Assembly: GCF_022701255.1 (NCBI RefSeq)
Contig: NZ_CP031705.1
Coordinates: 4,154,001 to 4,218,000 of the forward strand
Direction: 5' to 3'
From: Microcoleus vaginatus HSN003
Lineage (GTDB): Bacteria; Cyanobacteriota; Cyanobacteriia; Cyanobacteriales; Microcoleaceae
DNA length: 64,000 bases
The notes beneath the pieces were generated by a model that worked only from the letters and a program-made list of their open reading frames with translations, made no database searches and had not been told where the DNA came from. The position numbers and the translations under genes were made by a program. Below are positions 1 through 9,379 of the stretch, piece by piece (within the stretch, counting starts at the first letter, position 1; each line of letters opens with the position of its first letter).

Positions 1-1047
1 TTTATAGATTTGTTTTCAGGAATAGGAGGTTTCAGACAAGGGTTTGAAAGCATAGGCTTTGAATGCGTATTTTCCTGCGAAATTAACAGAAAATGCCGAC
101 TCGTTTACACAAAAAATTTCGGTGAGGTTCCTTTTGCAGACATCAGTAACATCAATCCCACAGATTTAGCAGACTTTGATATTTTAGTCGCCGGGTTTCC
201 GTGCCAACCTTTTAGCATTTGCGGCAAAAAGTTGGGTTTTGAAGATACTAGAGGCACGCTATTTTTCGAGATTTGTAAAATTATCAAAATCAAGCAGCCT
301 AAAGTTATCCTTCTCGAAAATGTCAAGCACTTAATCCATCACGACAAGGGAAATACCTTAAAAGTAATTATTGCCAGTCTTGAAGATTTGGGATACAGCG
401 TGAACTACAAAATGCTGAATGCTAAAGACTTTGGAATTCCTCAACATCGTGAAAGAATATTCATTATTGCAACTAAAGGTAAACCATTCAATTTTTCTCG
501 GCTTAAAAACCAGTTGACTCCAAAACTCAGGGAATTTCTAGACAAAACAGGGGATTTTGAAATATTGGATAAATCCGAGTATACTTTAATTGAGTCTCCG
601 AGAAAGCAAGATTCGGGACTGGTATTTGTAGGTTACAGAAATAAAGGTACTTGGAAAACTGGCGTGAGGCCGAATACAGAACATTTATCGAGAGTTCACA
701 GACAGCCTAATCGCATTTATTCGGTAGATGGAGTGCATCCCACAATTCCTTCGCAAGAAACATCTGGCAGGTTTTTTATCTACATTCCTGAGCAAGATAT
801 GGTGAGAAAGTTGACGCTGAAGGAATGTTACCGTCTTATGGGTTTTCCTGAAGATTTTAAAAGTTATCCGAGTGCGGGGGAAAGTTACAAGCAAATTGGC
901 AATTCGGTTTGTGTACCGGTGGTGGAGGCGATCGCGCAAGAAATATTAAGTCAAAATTTGTTGTATGATGAAAAGAAGGAACTACAAAGATGTCCCGATT
1001 CCCGACTTCTGCAAGCAGTGGGGACTCTAGTTAACACTATTACTTAA
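1..1047 (+). CDS. DNA (cytosine-5) methyltransferase, 5' end outside the window
   Basis: This is a C5 cytosine DNA methyltransferase that transfers a methyl group from SAM to cytosine in a specific site. The reading frame is open from base 1, so the start lies just upstream; the first visible residues, FIDLFSGIGGF, are the SAM-binding motif I. Motif IV (GFPCQPFS, catalytic Cys), motif VI (LLENV), motif VIII (QHRERIF) and motif X (GNSVCVPVVEAIA) follow in the usual order. The segment of roughly residues 180-260 between VIII and X would be the target-recognition domain. About 348 residues are visible, the normal size for a single-domain enzyme. No restriction enzyme is seen downstream; a partner could lie outside the window. 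The target site cannot be read from the sequence. Confidence 0.95.
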   Translation, partial: FIDLFSGIGGFRQGFESIGFECVFSCEINRKCRLVYTKNFGEVPFADISNINPTDLADFDILVAGFPCQPFSICGKKLGFEDTRGTLFFEICKIIKIKQPKVILLENVKHLIHHDKGNTLKVIIASLEDLGYSVNYKMLNAKDFGIPQHRERIFIIATKGKPFNFSRLKNQLTPKLREFLDKTGDFEILDKSEYTLIESPRKQDSGLVFVGYRNKGTWKTGVRPNTEHLSRVHRQPNRIYSVDGVHPTIPSQETSGRFFIYIPEQDMVRKLTLKECYRLMGFPEDFKSYPSAGESYKQIGNSVCVPVVEAIAQEILSQNLLYDEKKELQRCPDSRLLQAVGTLVNTIT

Positions 1048-1077
1048 GATTAATTTTCTTATTAAACAATTTTAGCA

Positions 1078-1106
1078 TTAACCAAGCGCTAACTTTGAGC
1101 TATAAT
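1078..1106 (+). promoter_or_regulatory. Sigma-70-type promoter for the DUF29-like gene
   Basis: A TTAACC box (1078-1083) and a perfect TATAAT box (1101-1106) are separated by 17 bases and sit about 30 bp upstream of the ATG at 1136. This would give the small gene its own transcript, separate from the methyltransferase. It is a sequence match only. Confidence 0.5.
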
Positions 1107-1135
1107 ATAAGTCACCCAAGATAGATAGAGTTGTC

Positions 1136-1576
1136 ATGGAAGAATTACTCACCTTAAAAAGTTTACTGCTAAAAGGGGATATACCTGGGTCATTAGCTAT
1201 AGTTGAAGAACTAGAAGAAATGAGCAAAAAAGACATCATTAAAACTATTCGCAGCTATGCAGTGATTTTACTATTGCATCTAATTAAACAGCAAGCTGAA
1301 AATCGCACAACTCGCTCTTGGGATATCTCGATTCGGAACTCGGTTCTAGAAATTCAGGAGGAAAATAAGCGACCGAGAGGCGCGGGATTTTACTTACCTC
1401 TAGAAGAGTTACTCATTGTTTTAGAAATGGCGTATCGACAAGCTATTAACAAAGCTTCCCTAGAAGTGGAAGAAGGGCGTTATGAACCAAGAGAATTGTC
1501 GCAGTTAGTGAATCAAGAGGCACTTATTAATCAAGCAATGACTTTAATTTCACAAGAAGCTGAAGATAAGGACTAA
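1136..1576 (+). CDS. DUF29-like protein
   Basis: A 146-residue protein of unknown function. The segment EELEEMSKKD, then a hydrophobic LLLHLIKQQ helix, then TRSWDISIRNS matches the layout of the cyanobacterial DUF29 family (an E-rich helix, then L-x-HLLKW, then a SW..TI motif). The first part of a standard DUF29 protein (YxxDFYxW) is altered here to a LTLKSLLLKGD start. No catalytic motif is visible. It has its own promoter-like sequence and a hairpin directly after the stop, so it is probably a single-gene unit. The family assignment is moderately secure; no function is claimed. Confidence 0.65.
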   Translation: MEELLTLKSLLLKGDIPGSLAIVEELEEMSKKDIIKTIRSYAVILLLHLIKQQAENRTTRSWDISIRNSVLEIQEENKRPRGAGFYLPLEELLIVLEMAYRQAINKASLEVEEGRYEPRELSQLVNQEALINQAMTLISQEAEDKD

Positions 1577-1590
1577 AGTTACCCAAAGTC

Positions 1591-1690
1591 AGGAGACGGC
1601 AATGCCGTTTCCCTACCTTAACTAATTGTAGGGAAACGGCATTGCCGTCTCCTCGATTTTTGTAAGGACACGGCAGTGCCGTTTCCCTAC
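1591..1690. repeat. Perfect 26-bp inverted repeat plus a third partial copy
   Basis: Arms 1591-1616 and 1628-1653 are exact reverse complements around an 11-base loop, and the second arm is followed by CGATTTTTG. A third, imperfect copy (one to a few mismatches) lies at 1666-1690. The hairpin is between the DUF29-like gene and the convergent lysC gene and could terminate transcription. The copy number suggests a dispersed palindromic repeat as well as a simple terminator. Confidence 0.75.
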
Positions 1691-1694
1691 TTGA

Positions 1695-3503
1695 TTAGGC
1701 TGGAACTTGGATTCTTTCAGTGCCGGCAAGTTCAAAGGCTGCGTGAATTGCCTTCAAAGCAGTTACGCCTTGTTCCTCATCCACAACGCAGCTAATTTTA
1801 ATCTCGGAAGTGGCAATCATTTGAATGTTGATTTGCTGGCGGGAAAGCGCTTCAAACATCTTTGCCGCTACTCCTGGATGCGCTACCATCCCGGAACCGA
1901 CAACGCTAACTTTGGCTATCTGTGTATCGACTGCTACTTCGCCCCATCCAAATTCGGGGGCGGCTTTTTCGAGGGCGTTTTTAGCAGCTTCGGCGTCAAT
2001 TTGTGCTACGGTAAATGCAATGTCGCGAGTTAATATGCCGTCAATATTGTGACAGCGCTGCGACTGAATGATTGTATCTACGCTGATATTTTCCTCGGCT
2101 AAAAGTCCGAACAGTTTTGCTGCTACTCCGGGTCGATCGGGCAATTGGCGAATTGCTAGACGCGCTTGATTGATATCCAAGGCAACGGCGCGGACTGCGG
2201 GCGGTTTTTGGGATGATGAACGCAGCCCAATAGGGGAGTTGGCGACATCAAATGCTTTGCAGAGTTCGGCAACGGCCCGATCGCAATCTTCGGCATCGAT
2301 CGCACAACTAACTTTCACCTCGGATGTAGAAATCATTTGAATGTTAATCCCCGCATCCGCTAAAGTCTTAAACATCTGCGCGGCTACCCTCGGACGACCG
2401 ATCATTCCCGCACCCGCAATGCTAACTTTAGCTATTGGCCGCTCTTCTGCTTTCACTTCCGGTTCTCCCAATTCTGGGCGAGAATTCTTGCCGAGGGCGG
2501 GGATAATTGCATCTGCAACGGCGGTGGCTTGTTGCAGAGATTTTCGCGTCACTGTGAAGGCAATATCGTTAGTATTTCCTTCATGAATTGACTGAATAAT
2601 TAAGTCTACATCGAGGTTTTGCTGCGCGATCGCACCAAACAACCGCGCTGCTACTCCCGGGCGATCGGGCAAACGCAGTAGCGACACCCCTGCCTGATCT
2701 AAGTCAAATTCCACCGCATCCACCGCTGTTGCGAGCTCTAAACCCTCCAAAGGCCGAAGTTTGGGGGGTGGGGACACTACCCGCGTACCGGGGGCGTCAC
2801 TCCAGCTAGAAAGCACTACCAGCGGCACGCCGTAATTCTTGGCAATTTCTACCGCGCGCGGGTGCAGGACTTTTGCGCCCAAACTCGCCAATTCCAGCAT
2901 TTCGTCGCAAGTGATTTCGTCCATTAATTGGGCGTCGGCAACCAAGCGCGGATCTGTAGTCAGAATTCCGGGCACGTCGGTATAAATTTCGCACCTGTCT
3001 GCCCGCAGGGCTGCAGCCAAGGCTACTGCGGTTGTGTCGGAACCGCCACGGCCCAAGGTGGTAATTTCCAATTCTCCGGCATCGGCGATACCTTGGAACC
3101 CCGCAACCACAACGACTTTACCGCTTTTTAACTGACTCTCCAGCCGATTTGGGTCAATTCGCAAAATCCGGGCGCGGGTGTGGGCGGCTTCGGTGACAAT
3201 GCCAACTTGGGCGCCGGTGAGGGAAATTGCGGGCTGTCCCATTTCCTGCAATGCCATGCTCAAAAGTGCGATCGAGACTTGTTCCCCAGTGGAAAGCAAC
3301 ATATCCATTTCCCGCTTGTTGGGATTTGCGGAAATTTCCTTGGCGAGTTTAACTAAACCGTCGGTGGTTTTGCCCATCGCTGAAAGTACGACAACGAGAG
3401 AGTTGCCGAGCTGTGCTGTTTTTACAACTCGTCTGGCTACCTCCAGAATGCGATCGACTGTACCAACCGAGGTTCCGCCATATTTCTGAACAATTAGTGC
3501 CAT
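1695..3503 (-). CDS. lysC: Aspartate kinase with four ACT domains
   Basis: Aspartokinase phosphorylates aspartate in the first step of lysine, threonine and methionine synthesis. The 602-residue protein starts MALIVQKYGGTSVG, the nucleotide-binding KxGGTS motif of the amino-acid kinase fold. The kinase domain covers about residues 1-245 (TLGRGGSDTTA is the conserved aspartate-binding segment). Two ACT pairs follow, at about 265-430 and 445-600; both pairs contain the DRPGVAAKLF / MISTSEVKVSC-type signatures. Four ACT domains give the long form typical of cyanobacteria, against about 400-450 residues with two ACTs in many bacteria. Feedback inhibition by lysine and threonine is expected from the family. 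The gene stands alone, and the ATG start is well placed. Confidence 0.97.
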   Translation of the reverse strand: MALIVQKYGGTSVGTVDRILEVARRVVKTAQLGNSLVVVLSAMGKTTDGLVKLAKEISANPNKREMDMLLSTGEQVSIALLSMALQEMGQPAISLTGAQVGIVTEAAHTRARILRIDPNRLESQLKSGKVVVVAGFQGIADAGELEITTLGRGGSDTTAVALAAALRADRCEIYTDVPGILTTDPRLVADAQLMDEITCDEMLELASLGAKVLHPRAVEIAKNYGVPLVVLSSWSDAPGTRVVSPPPKLRPLEGLELATAVDAVEFDLDQAGVSLLRLPDRPGVAARLFGAIAQQNLDVDLIIQSIHEGNTNDIAFTVTRKSLQQATAVADAIIPALGKNSRPELGEPEVKAEERPIAKVSIAGAGMIGRPRVAAQMFKTLADAGINIQMISTSEVKVSCAIDAEDCDRAVAELCKAFDVANSPIGLRSSSQKPPAVRAVALDINQARLAIRQLPDRPGVAAKLFGLLAEENISVDTIIQSQRCHNIDGILTRDIAFTVAQIDAEAAKNALEKAAPEFGWGEVAVDTQIAKVSVVGSGMVAHPGVAAKMFEALSRQQINIQMIATSEIKISCVVDEEQGVTALKAIHAAFELAGTERIQVPA

Positions 3504-3715
3504 AGATTCTACACAAAGCTACAAAATACTTATCAAATAATACAAGCAGCTTCTGGATGAGAAACGATAATTTTTTAAATTTCCATACTGCAAACCGGAG
3601 CAAAGAGAAAAAATATCTGCGTAAACGACAAAAAATATGTGGTAGGGGCGGGTTTTACCAGCCATTTAAGTCTCTCAACCAATAATTTAATAAACCCGCC
3701 CTCTTGATTCTGATT

Positions 3716-4480
3716 TTAGCCTCCTTCTAACTCTCGCAAACGCGCTTCCAAAGCTTGAATTCGCAACTCAGCTTCTATGCGCCTTTGTCGTTCTTGTTCT
3801 GCCACTAATTCGGCTTGTTCTGCCCGCTCTTCGGCGGCCGGCAGCAAATTCCCAGAGGCATCCCACCAGCGTAGCCAAGGCAGTTCTACACCCTGATAAA
3901 CCCCTTGCCAAATGCCTAATTCCACTCCTATTTGTGCGATCGCGTAATGTCCGCGCTCATTTTGTGGGACTAACTCGAACCGATCTTCTACCAAATGATA
4001 CACTTCAACTTGTGCCTTTTTGACTTCATAAATGCCGTAAAAAGCAGGTCGAATTATCCGTTCGTAAATCCAGAATTTGCCCTGGCGAGGAGTCCTATCT
4101 CTTTCTTCACTGCCATCACCAGAAACAAATTCAAATACAATCAGAGGCGGCATTAATTCCTGCCACATTACATAGAAGCGACGAAGATTTCCGTCAAGAG
4201 TTGGCGGCACGTCGGGCACGTAAAACCAATCAGGTGCTTCGGCTCCTCTTTCTGGCGGTTCCGGGGGCCGGGCCACTCGCCAGTAAATACCGGAATCTTG
4301 ACCGATGCAGTATTGTCCGTCGGGATGAATTTGGTCTAAAATGGGTCGAATTTATGTTGTTAACAGGATGCTTTGAGGATGTTCTTGGAAGTTTTTCCCA
4401 AAAGTACCGTCGGAGTCTGGTAATTGAGTGTGGTCTGGAAAATCCGTGGCTAGAATTTCGGGTTTTTCGGTGACACTCAT
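3716..4480 (-). pseudogene. Uma2 family (DUF820) endonuclease-like gene interrupted by an in-frame TAA
   Basis: From ATG at 4480 the frame reads MSVTEKPEILATDFPDHTQL and then meets TAA at 4354-4352. The same frame continues without a shift as IRPILDQIHPDGQYCIGQDSGIYWR and runs to the normal end at 3716. The two parts together give 254 codons with the order of a complete Uma2 protein: N-terminal region, APDWFYVPDVPPTL, PPLIVFEFVSGDGSEERD, KFWIYERIIRPAFYGIYE, and a Glu/Arg-rich coiled-coil tail. Uma2 proteins have a PD-(D/E)XK-like fold and are abundant in cyanobacteria; their role is unclear. Without readthrough only the 186-residue piece from 4276 could be made, with the N-terminus missing. 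Confidence 0.85.
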
Positions 4481-4591
4481 GTTGACCTCTTGAAGGTTGA
4501 AAATTTATACTTATAATTGGTAACTTAGAGATTAATAAGGCTATTATTTTAGGGTAAACCTCCGGTTGCCATCTATAAAATTTTAAGGAAT

Positions 4592-5251
4592 ATGAGTAAG
4601 TACAAATTAATTATTTTTGACTTCGACGGCACTTTAGCAATTACTCACAAAGCTATTGTATTTTGCTTTACCAAAACTTTTGAAACTTTCAATATTACCC
4701 CTCCTACTGCTGATACTATTATAAGTACGATCGGCATCAATTTACCAAATTCTTTTAAAATCCTCCATCCGGCGATCGAGGAAAGCGCAATTCCTGAATG
4801 GGTTGAAACTTACCGCTCTTATTATCGGACGGAAGCTGAAAAGCAGGTCGATTTATTTCCGGGGACAAAGCAAGTCTTGCAGTTGGCGCGTCAGTCGGGA
4901 TTGAGCCTGGGAGTTTTTAGCAACAAACAGGTTAGTTTTGTTGATTTATTACTAAAAAAATTGAAGGTTCACAGTTTTTTTGATTTAATTGTAGGTGATA
5001 ACGGACAAATTATTCCGAAACCCAATCCGGCTGTTTTCCACTCGATTATTAAACCGCTGTTCCCCGAGTTGGATAACAGTCAAGTTTTAATGGTTGGCGA
5101 TACAGCGGTTGATTTGCTGTTTGCTAAAAATGCTGGGATAGATGTTTGTTGGGCGGCTTACGGATATGGGGATCGCCCTCCGTGTCTCGCCCTAGAACCG
5201 ACTTTCGCGATCGACGATATTTCAGAACTTGCTGTGTTCGTTCAAAATTAA
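4592..5251 (+). CDS. HAD-family phosphatase (phosphoglycolate phosphatase-like)
   Basis: A 219-residue haloacid dehalogenase-superfamily hydrolase. Motif I is FDFDGTLA (nucleophile Asp10 and general acid Asp12), motif II is FSNKQ, the motif III Lys is in IPKPNP, and motif IV is GDTAVDLLFAKNAG. The helical cap lies between motifs I and II at about residues 18-85, as in the Gph/PGP group. Phosphoglycolate is a likely substrate because of the fold and length, but related enzymes act on other small phosphomonoesters. It is monocistronic, with ATG after AAGGAATATG. Confidence 0.85.
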   Translation: MSKYKLIIFDFDGTLAITHKAIVFCFTKTFETFNITPPTADTIISTIGINLPNSFKILHPAIEESAIPEWVETYRSYYRTEAEKQVDLFPGTKQVLQLARQSGLSLGVFSNKQVSFVDLLLKKLKVHSFFDLIVGDNGQIIPKPNPAVFHSIIKPLFPELDNSQVLMVGDTAVDLLFAKNAGIDVCWAAYGYGDRPPCLALEPTFAIDDISELAVFVQN

Positions 5252-5656
5252 TTTTTCCTCGGTTTGTTTGAGAGAAGAGTTTGAATCATTCAACTAAAAA
5301 GTATTTAATTATTTTTTTTACTTGAGCCGGATGAGGTAGTTTTTATTTAATTAAAAAAATAAATGCCCGAACTTGTAATCCCCCCAAACCCTGCCAAGCA
5401 AACCATACCAAAGATAGAGTGATCCCGGGAACAGCTATTATAAATTAACAAGTAGGATTCCTTTGAAGGTAGAAGGCGCAAGGCAGAAGCAAAGAGGAAA
5501 AAAACGAGGGAAGCCAGATTATTTTTAGGTAGGATTTACCGCCCAACTTCTGCATAATAGCCTTCTAACTTCGGCCTGGGGAAAACAGGCAATTCTGTTA
5601 AAGTCTAGGGTGTGCTGCCAGTCGGGATCTAGAAGAAACTCAATTTATAGAAACTC
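5252..5656. other. Intergenic region, no gene seen
   Basis: About 405 bp between the HAD phosphatase and the LOV kinase. It begins AT-rich with poly-T and poly-A runs (about 5305-5362) and contains no coding frame with a plausible start. It presumably holds the kinase promoter, but no clear -35/-10 pair stood out. Confidence 0.4.
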
Positions 5657-8600
5657 ATGCAGATAGATATAAGCATTCCTTCTGAAACGCTATCGCCGAC
5701 TCGTACCGGCGGCAATGCACCTAATTTAATAGAAGAAGTATTTCGGCTGTACGATCGCGCCCTGGCAGCTACCAGCAACGGCATCGCGATCGCGGACGCT
5801 ACCCAGCCGGACAAGCCCATAGTCTACTGCAACGGGGCTTTCGAGCGGATTACAGGCTACAATCGCACCGAAATAATTGGGAAGAACTGCCGCTTCCTGC
5901 AAGGCCCGGATACCGATCGCGCTGCCGTCGATCAAATCCGTGTGGCCCTGAAAGAACAGCATGACTGCAAAGTAGTTCTGAAAAACTACCGCAAAGACGG
6001 CACCCACTTCTGGAACGAACTCAGCATCTCGCCGGTGCGCGACAGCAGCGGGATCGTTACTCACTTCATTGGCGTCCAATCTGATATCACCGATCGCTTC
6101 CAAGCAGAAGAAGCCCTCAAACAAGCCGAGGCAAAATACCGCAGCATCTTTGAAAACGCCACCGAAGGCATATTTCAAACCGCCCCAGACGGGCGCTACC
6201 TCAGCGCCAACCAGGCACTCGCCCGAATGTACGGCTACGATTCCCCCTCAGAACTGATCGCAAAATGTTCGGCAAAAAACCTTTACGCCGATCGCACCCG
6301 CCGCGCTTCCTTCATTGCCGAAATCAGCCAAAACGGCTCCCTGAAAGAGTTTGAGTCCTGCGTCTGCCGCAAAGACGGCAGCACTACCTGGATCTCGGAA
6401 AACGTTCGCGAAGTCCGCGACGAAAGCGGCGAACTCCTTTACTACGAAGGAACCGTCGCCGAAATCGCCGATCGCAAGCGCGCCGAAGCAGCCCTGCGAA
6501 ATCAAGAATACTGGCTGAAAACAGCGATTAACGCCGTCCCCGACGCGATCAACCTCACAGACAGCGAAGGGCGCTGGCTGATTGCCAACGACTGCGCCCT
6601 CCAACTTTTGGGCTGGGAAACCGCAGACTACCAGGGCAAAACTACTGCCGAACTCGCTGCCGCCGCCGATCCCAGAGTCAGAGAAATCCTGGTAACTTGG
6701 CAGGAAACCGACGAAACCACCTGGGAAGCAGGCACTCTTACCTCCAGCCGCCAAATTGTCTCATTGCCCACAGGCGGCAGCAATTTGTTTGAAGTGCGGA
6801 AAGTGCCGCTGTTCAACCCCGACGGTTCGCGCAAAGGTTTGGCCGTCGCGGGGCGCGACATCACCCAGGAAGTGGAAGCGGATGCAGCTTTGCGAGACAG
6901 CGAACAGCGGTTTCGGGCAATTTTTGAACGCGCTGCGATCGGCATGGTAGTCGCTACCCTCGAAGGTGTTGCGATCGCCACTAACCCGGCATTTCAAGCT
7001 ATGCTGGGGTTCTCGGAAGCTCAACTGCGGGGTGTCGGCCTCGACGACTGCGCGCACCCGGAAGACGCACCAGTTTCGCGGGAGTTGCGCCAACAGTTGG
7101 TCGCGGGTTCCCGCGAAGCTTACCAAATCGAGAAGCGCTACCTCCGCCAAGACGGCAGCATCAGGTGGGGACGCCTCAGCGCCTCTGTCATCGACAGCAG
7201 TCAGGGAACGCCACAGTTTCTTTTGCAAATGGTAGAGGATATTACCGATCGCAAACAAGCCGAGTCAGCTTTGTTTCAAAATGAGGCTAAGTGGCGATCG
7301 CTAATTCTCAACAGTTCCGACATCATTACTATTCTCGACGCCCGTGGTCACATTGTTTACGAAAGCCCTTCTGTAGAAAGAGTTTTAGGCTACGAACCCG
7401 ATGAAGTCGCCAGTCAAATTGCTCTCGATTTAATCCATCCTGACGACCTTCCCTCGGTGATGTCCTACGGCGAAAAACTGATCGCAAATCCAGGCGATCC
7501 GATCGCCCTAGAAGGTCGCTTCCGGCGCGCTGACGGTTCTTGGTGTTTTCTTGAAGGTGTCGGCATCAACTTGCTAGCAGACCCCGCTGTGAAAGGAATT
7601 GTGATCAACTCCCGCGACATGACGGCGCGCAGGCAAGCAGAGTACCGCCTCAGCAAAATCAACGAGTGCTTTTTGGGATTCACCACCGACGCCGCTGAGA
7701 ACATCCAGCGGCTGACATCCTTAGCCGGCGAGCTTTTGGGCGGAAGCTGCGCCATCTACAGCCGCTTCGGTGGCGGACTGCTGCAAGCGATCGCGACTTG
7801 GCAAGCGCCGCCGGACTACCCGCTGGTCGATCGCGCCGAGGGCCGCATCTGCACCGACGTATGCAGCAAAGGAAGCGATCGGGCTGTTGCCATTCCTGAC
7901 TTGCAGAACACGATCTACGCCCAAACCGATCCCACTGTGATCCGCTACCAACTGCGAAGCTATCTGGGACAAGCAGTGCGGCTGGGCGACAATTACGTGG
8001 GTGCGGTGTGCGTTGTCAACACCGAGTCGATCGCGCCCACAGAAGCCGACTGCAAGCTGATCGGAATTATTGCCGGGGCGATCGGAGTTGAGGAAGAACG
8101 GGCCGCCGCCGCCGATCGCGATCGGCAAAAATCCCAAGAACTGCAAACAGCTTTGCACGAATTGCAGCAAACTCAAATGCAGTTAGTACAAACCGAAAAA
8201 ATGTCTTCCCTCGGACAGGTGCTAGCAGGAATTGCCCACGAAATAAACAACCCAGTGGGCTTTGTCGCCGGCAACCTCTGCCACGTCCGAGGCTACGTTC
8301 TCGACTTGTTAGAAATCGTACAGGTGTATCGAGAAGAGTACCCAAATCCGCCAGCAAAAATTCAGCAACAAGCCGAGGATATAGACTTAGAATTTCTAGC
8401 AGAAGACCTGCCAAAATTGCTCACTTCAATGCAGACCGGATGCGAGCGAATTGTAGAAATTATTCAAACTCTCCGAAATTTCTCGCGGGCGGACGAAGCG
8501 AAAATCAAGACTGCCGACATTCACGAAGGTTTAGAAAGTACCTTGTTAATGTTGAACACCCGGCTGAAGGCCAAGGCCAAATGGCAGGGCATTAAGGTGA

Positions 8601-9001
8601 TTAAAGAATACGGAGAACTGCCGCAAATAAACTGTCATCCCGGACTGTTAAATCAGGTATTTATGAATGTATTGGCCAATGCGATCGACGCCTTGGAAGA
8701 AAGCAGCAGCCAAGCAAAAACTACCGCTAATTCTCCCTTTCCTACTATTACGATTCAAACTGAAACGATTGATAACAAGAGCATTTGTATTCGGATTAAA
8801 GACAACGGCTTGGGCATTACCGAAGATCAAATCGTGCGTTTGTTTGACCCGTTTTTTACCACAAAACCCGTAGGTAAAGGCACAGGTTTGGGTTTATCAA
8901 TTTCGCACCAAATTGTCGTTGAAAAACACAACGGCAAATTGCAGTGTCACTCGGAACCCGGTAAAGGCACTGAATTTATCATCGAAATTCCAATTCGTTG
9001 A
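5657..9001 (+). CDS. LOV-PAS-GAF sensor histidine kinase
   Basis: A soluble 1114-residue sensor kinase. The first PAS domain (about residues 35-150) carries the flavin-binding LOV signature GKNCRFLQ at 75-82. Cys78 is in the adduct position and the flavin contacts NYRKDG, FWNEL and FIGVQ are present, so blue-light sensing is likely. Four more PAS domains follow (about 155-275, 283-410, 415-535, 540-660), then a GAF domain (about 665-805). A coiled coil leads to the H box GIAHEINNPVGF (His861). The catalytic domain has the N box (NVLANAIDALEE), DNGLGI and GKGTGLGLS. No receiver domain is attached, so a separate response regulator is expected. No transmembrane segment is seen. Confidence 0.93.
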   Translation: MQIDISIPSETLSPTRTGGNAPNLIEEVFRLYDRALAATSNGIAIADATQPDKPIVYCNGAFERITGYNRTEIIGKNCRFLQGPDTDRAAVDQIRVALKEQHDCKVVLKNYRKDGTHFWNELSISPVRDSSGIVTHFIGVQSDITDRFQAEEALKQAEAKYRSIFENATEGIFQTAPDGRYLSANQALARMYGYDSPSELIAKCSAKNLYADRTRRASFIAEISQNGSLKEFESCVCRKDGSTTWISENVREVRDESGELLYYEGTVAEIADRKRAEAALRNQEYWLKTAINAVPDAINLTDSEGRWLIANDCALQLLGWETADYQGKTTAELAAAADPRVREILVTWQETDETTWEAGTLTSSRQIVSLPTGGSNLFEVRKVPLFNPDGSRKGLAVAGRDITQEVEADAALRDSEQRFRAIFERAAIGMVVATLEGVAIATNPAFQAMLGFSEAQLRGVGLDDCAHPEDAPVSRELRQQLVAGSREAYQIEKRYLRQDGSIRWGRLSASVIDSSQGTPQFLLQMVEDITDRKQAESALFQNEAKWRSLILNSSDIITILDARGHIVYESPSVERVLGYEPDEVASQIALDLIHPDDLPSVMSYGEKLIANPGDPIALEGRFRRADGSWCFLEGVGINLLADPAVKGIVINSRDMTARRQAEYRLSKINECFLGFTTDAAENIQRLTSLAGELLGGSCAIYSRFGGGLLQAIATWQAPPDYPLVDRAEGRICTDVCSKGSDRAVAIPDLQNTIYAQTDPTVIRYQLRSYLGQAVRLGDNYVGAVCVVNTESIAPTEADCKLIGIIAGAIGVEEERAAAADRDRQKSQELQTALHELQQTQMQLVQTEKMSSLGQVLAGIAHEINNPVGFVAGNLCHVRGYVLDLLEIVQVYREEYPNPPAKIQQQAEDIDLEFLAEDLPKLLTSMQTGCERIVEIIQTLRNFSRADEAKIKTADIHEGLESTLLMLNTRLKAKAKWQGIKVIKEYGELPQINCHPGLLNQVFMNVLANAIDALEESSSQAKTTANSPFPTITIQTETIDNKSICIRIKDNGLGITEDQIVRLFDPFFTTKPVGKGTGLGLSISHQIVVEKHNGKLQCHSEPGKGTEFIIEIPIR

Positions 9002-9026
9002 CATCAGGACGCCGCTCATCAGGATA

Positions 9027-9190
9027 TGATATCAATTCCGGGTGCACTCCTCATGATTGTTGACTGTTGACTGTTGACTGTTGGCTGTTGGCTGTTGGCC
9101 GTTAACTGTCAGTCGAAAAACTGAATGATGGTTGAGTGTTGACTGTTGACTCGATTTTACGCCCGACGATGAAGGGCGGATTTGATATCA
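9027..9190 (+). repeat. Dispersed repeat, copy A
   Basis: Ends TGATATCAATTCCGG and TTTGATATCA (terminal inverted match TGATATCAA/TTGATATCA). It contains TGTTGAC-type heptamers (9058-9108), then GTCGAAAAACTGAATG and GTTGACTCGATTTTA. Copy B follows in inverted orientation; related copies are at 47822 and 49452. Confidence 0.75.
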
Positions 9191-9236
9191 TGTCCATTAA
9201 TATAGTTATGTCCGCATTAGGCTTAAAAACCCCCTT

Positions 9237-9379
9237 GATATCGTTTCCGGTTGCATCGGAATAATAAAATCGAGTCAACAGTTAACACTCAACCATTCAG
9301 TTTTTCGACCCGCCCGTCAACAGTCAACAGTCAACAGTCAACAGTCAACAATAATTCCGGTGCAACCGGAATTGATATG
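9237..9379 (-). repeat. Dispersed repeat, copy B (inverted relative to A)
   Basis: The reverse complement of copy A's core is recovered here: TAAAATCGAGTCAACAG, CATTCAGTTTTTCGAC and CAGTCAA heptamers, ending in the small palindrome ATTCCGGTGCAACCGGAAT. A and B are 46 bp apart and could fold into a long hairpin. Confidence 0.75.

Noticed and set aside
3716..4276. Uma2 protein as an intact 186-residue gene
   Set aside because: The upstream in-frame sequence to 4480 encodes the missing family N-terminus before the stop.
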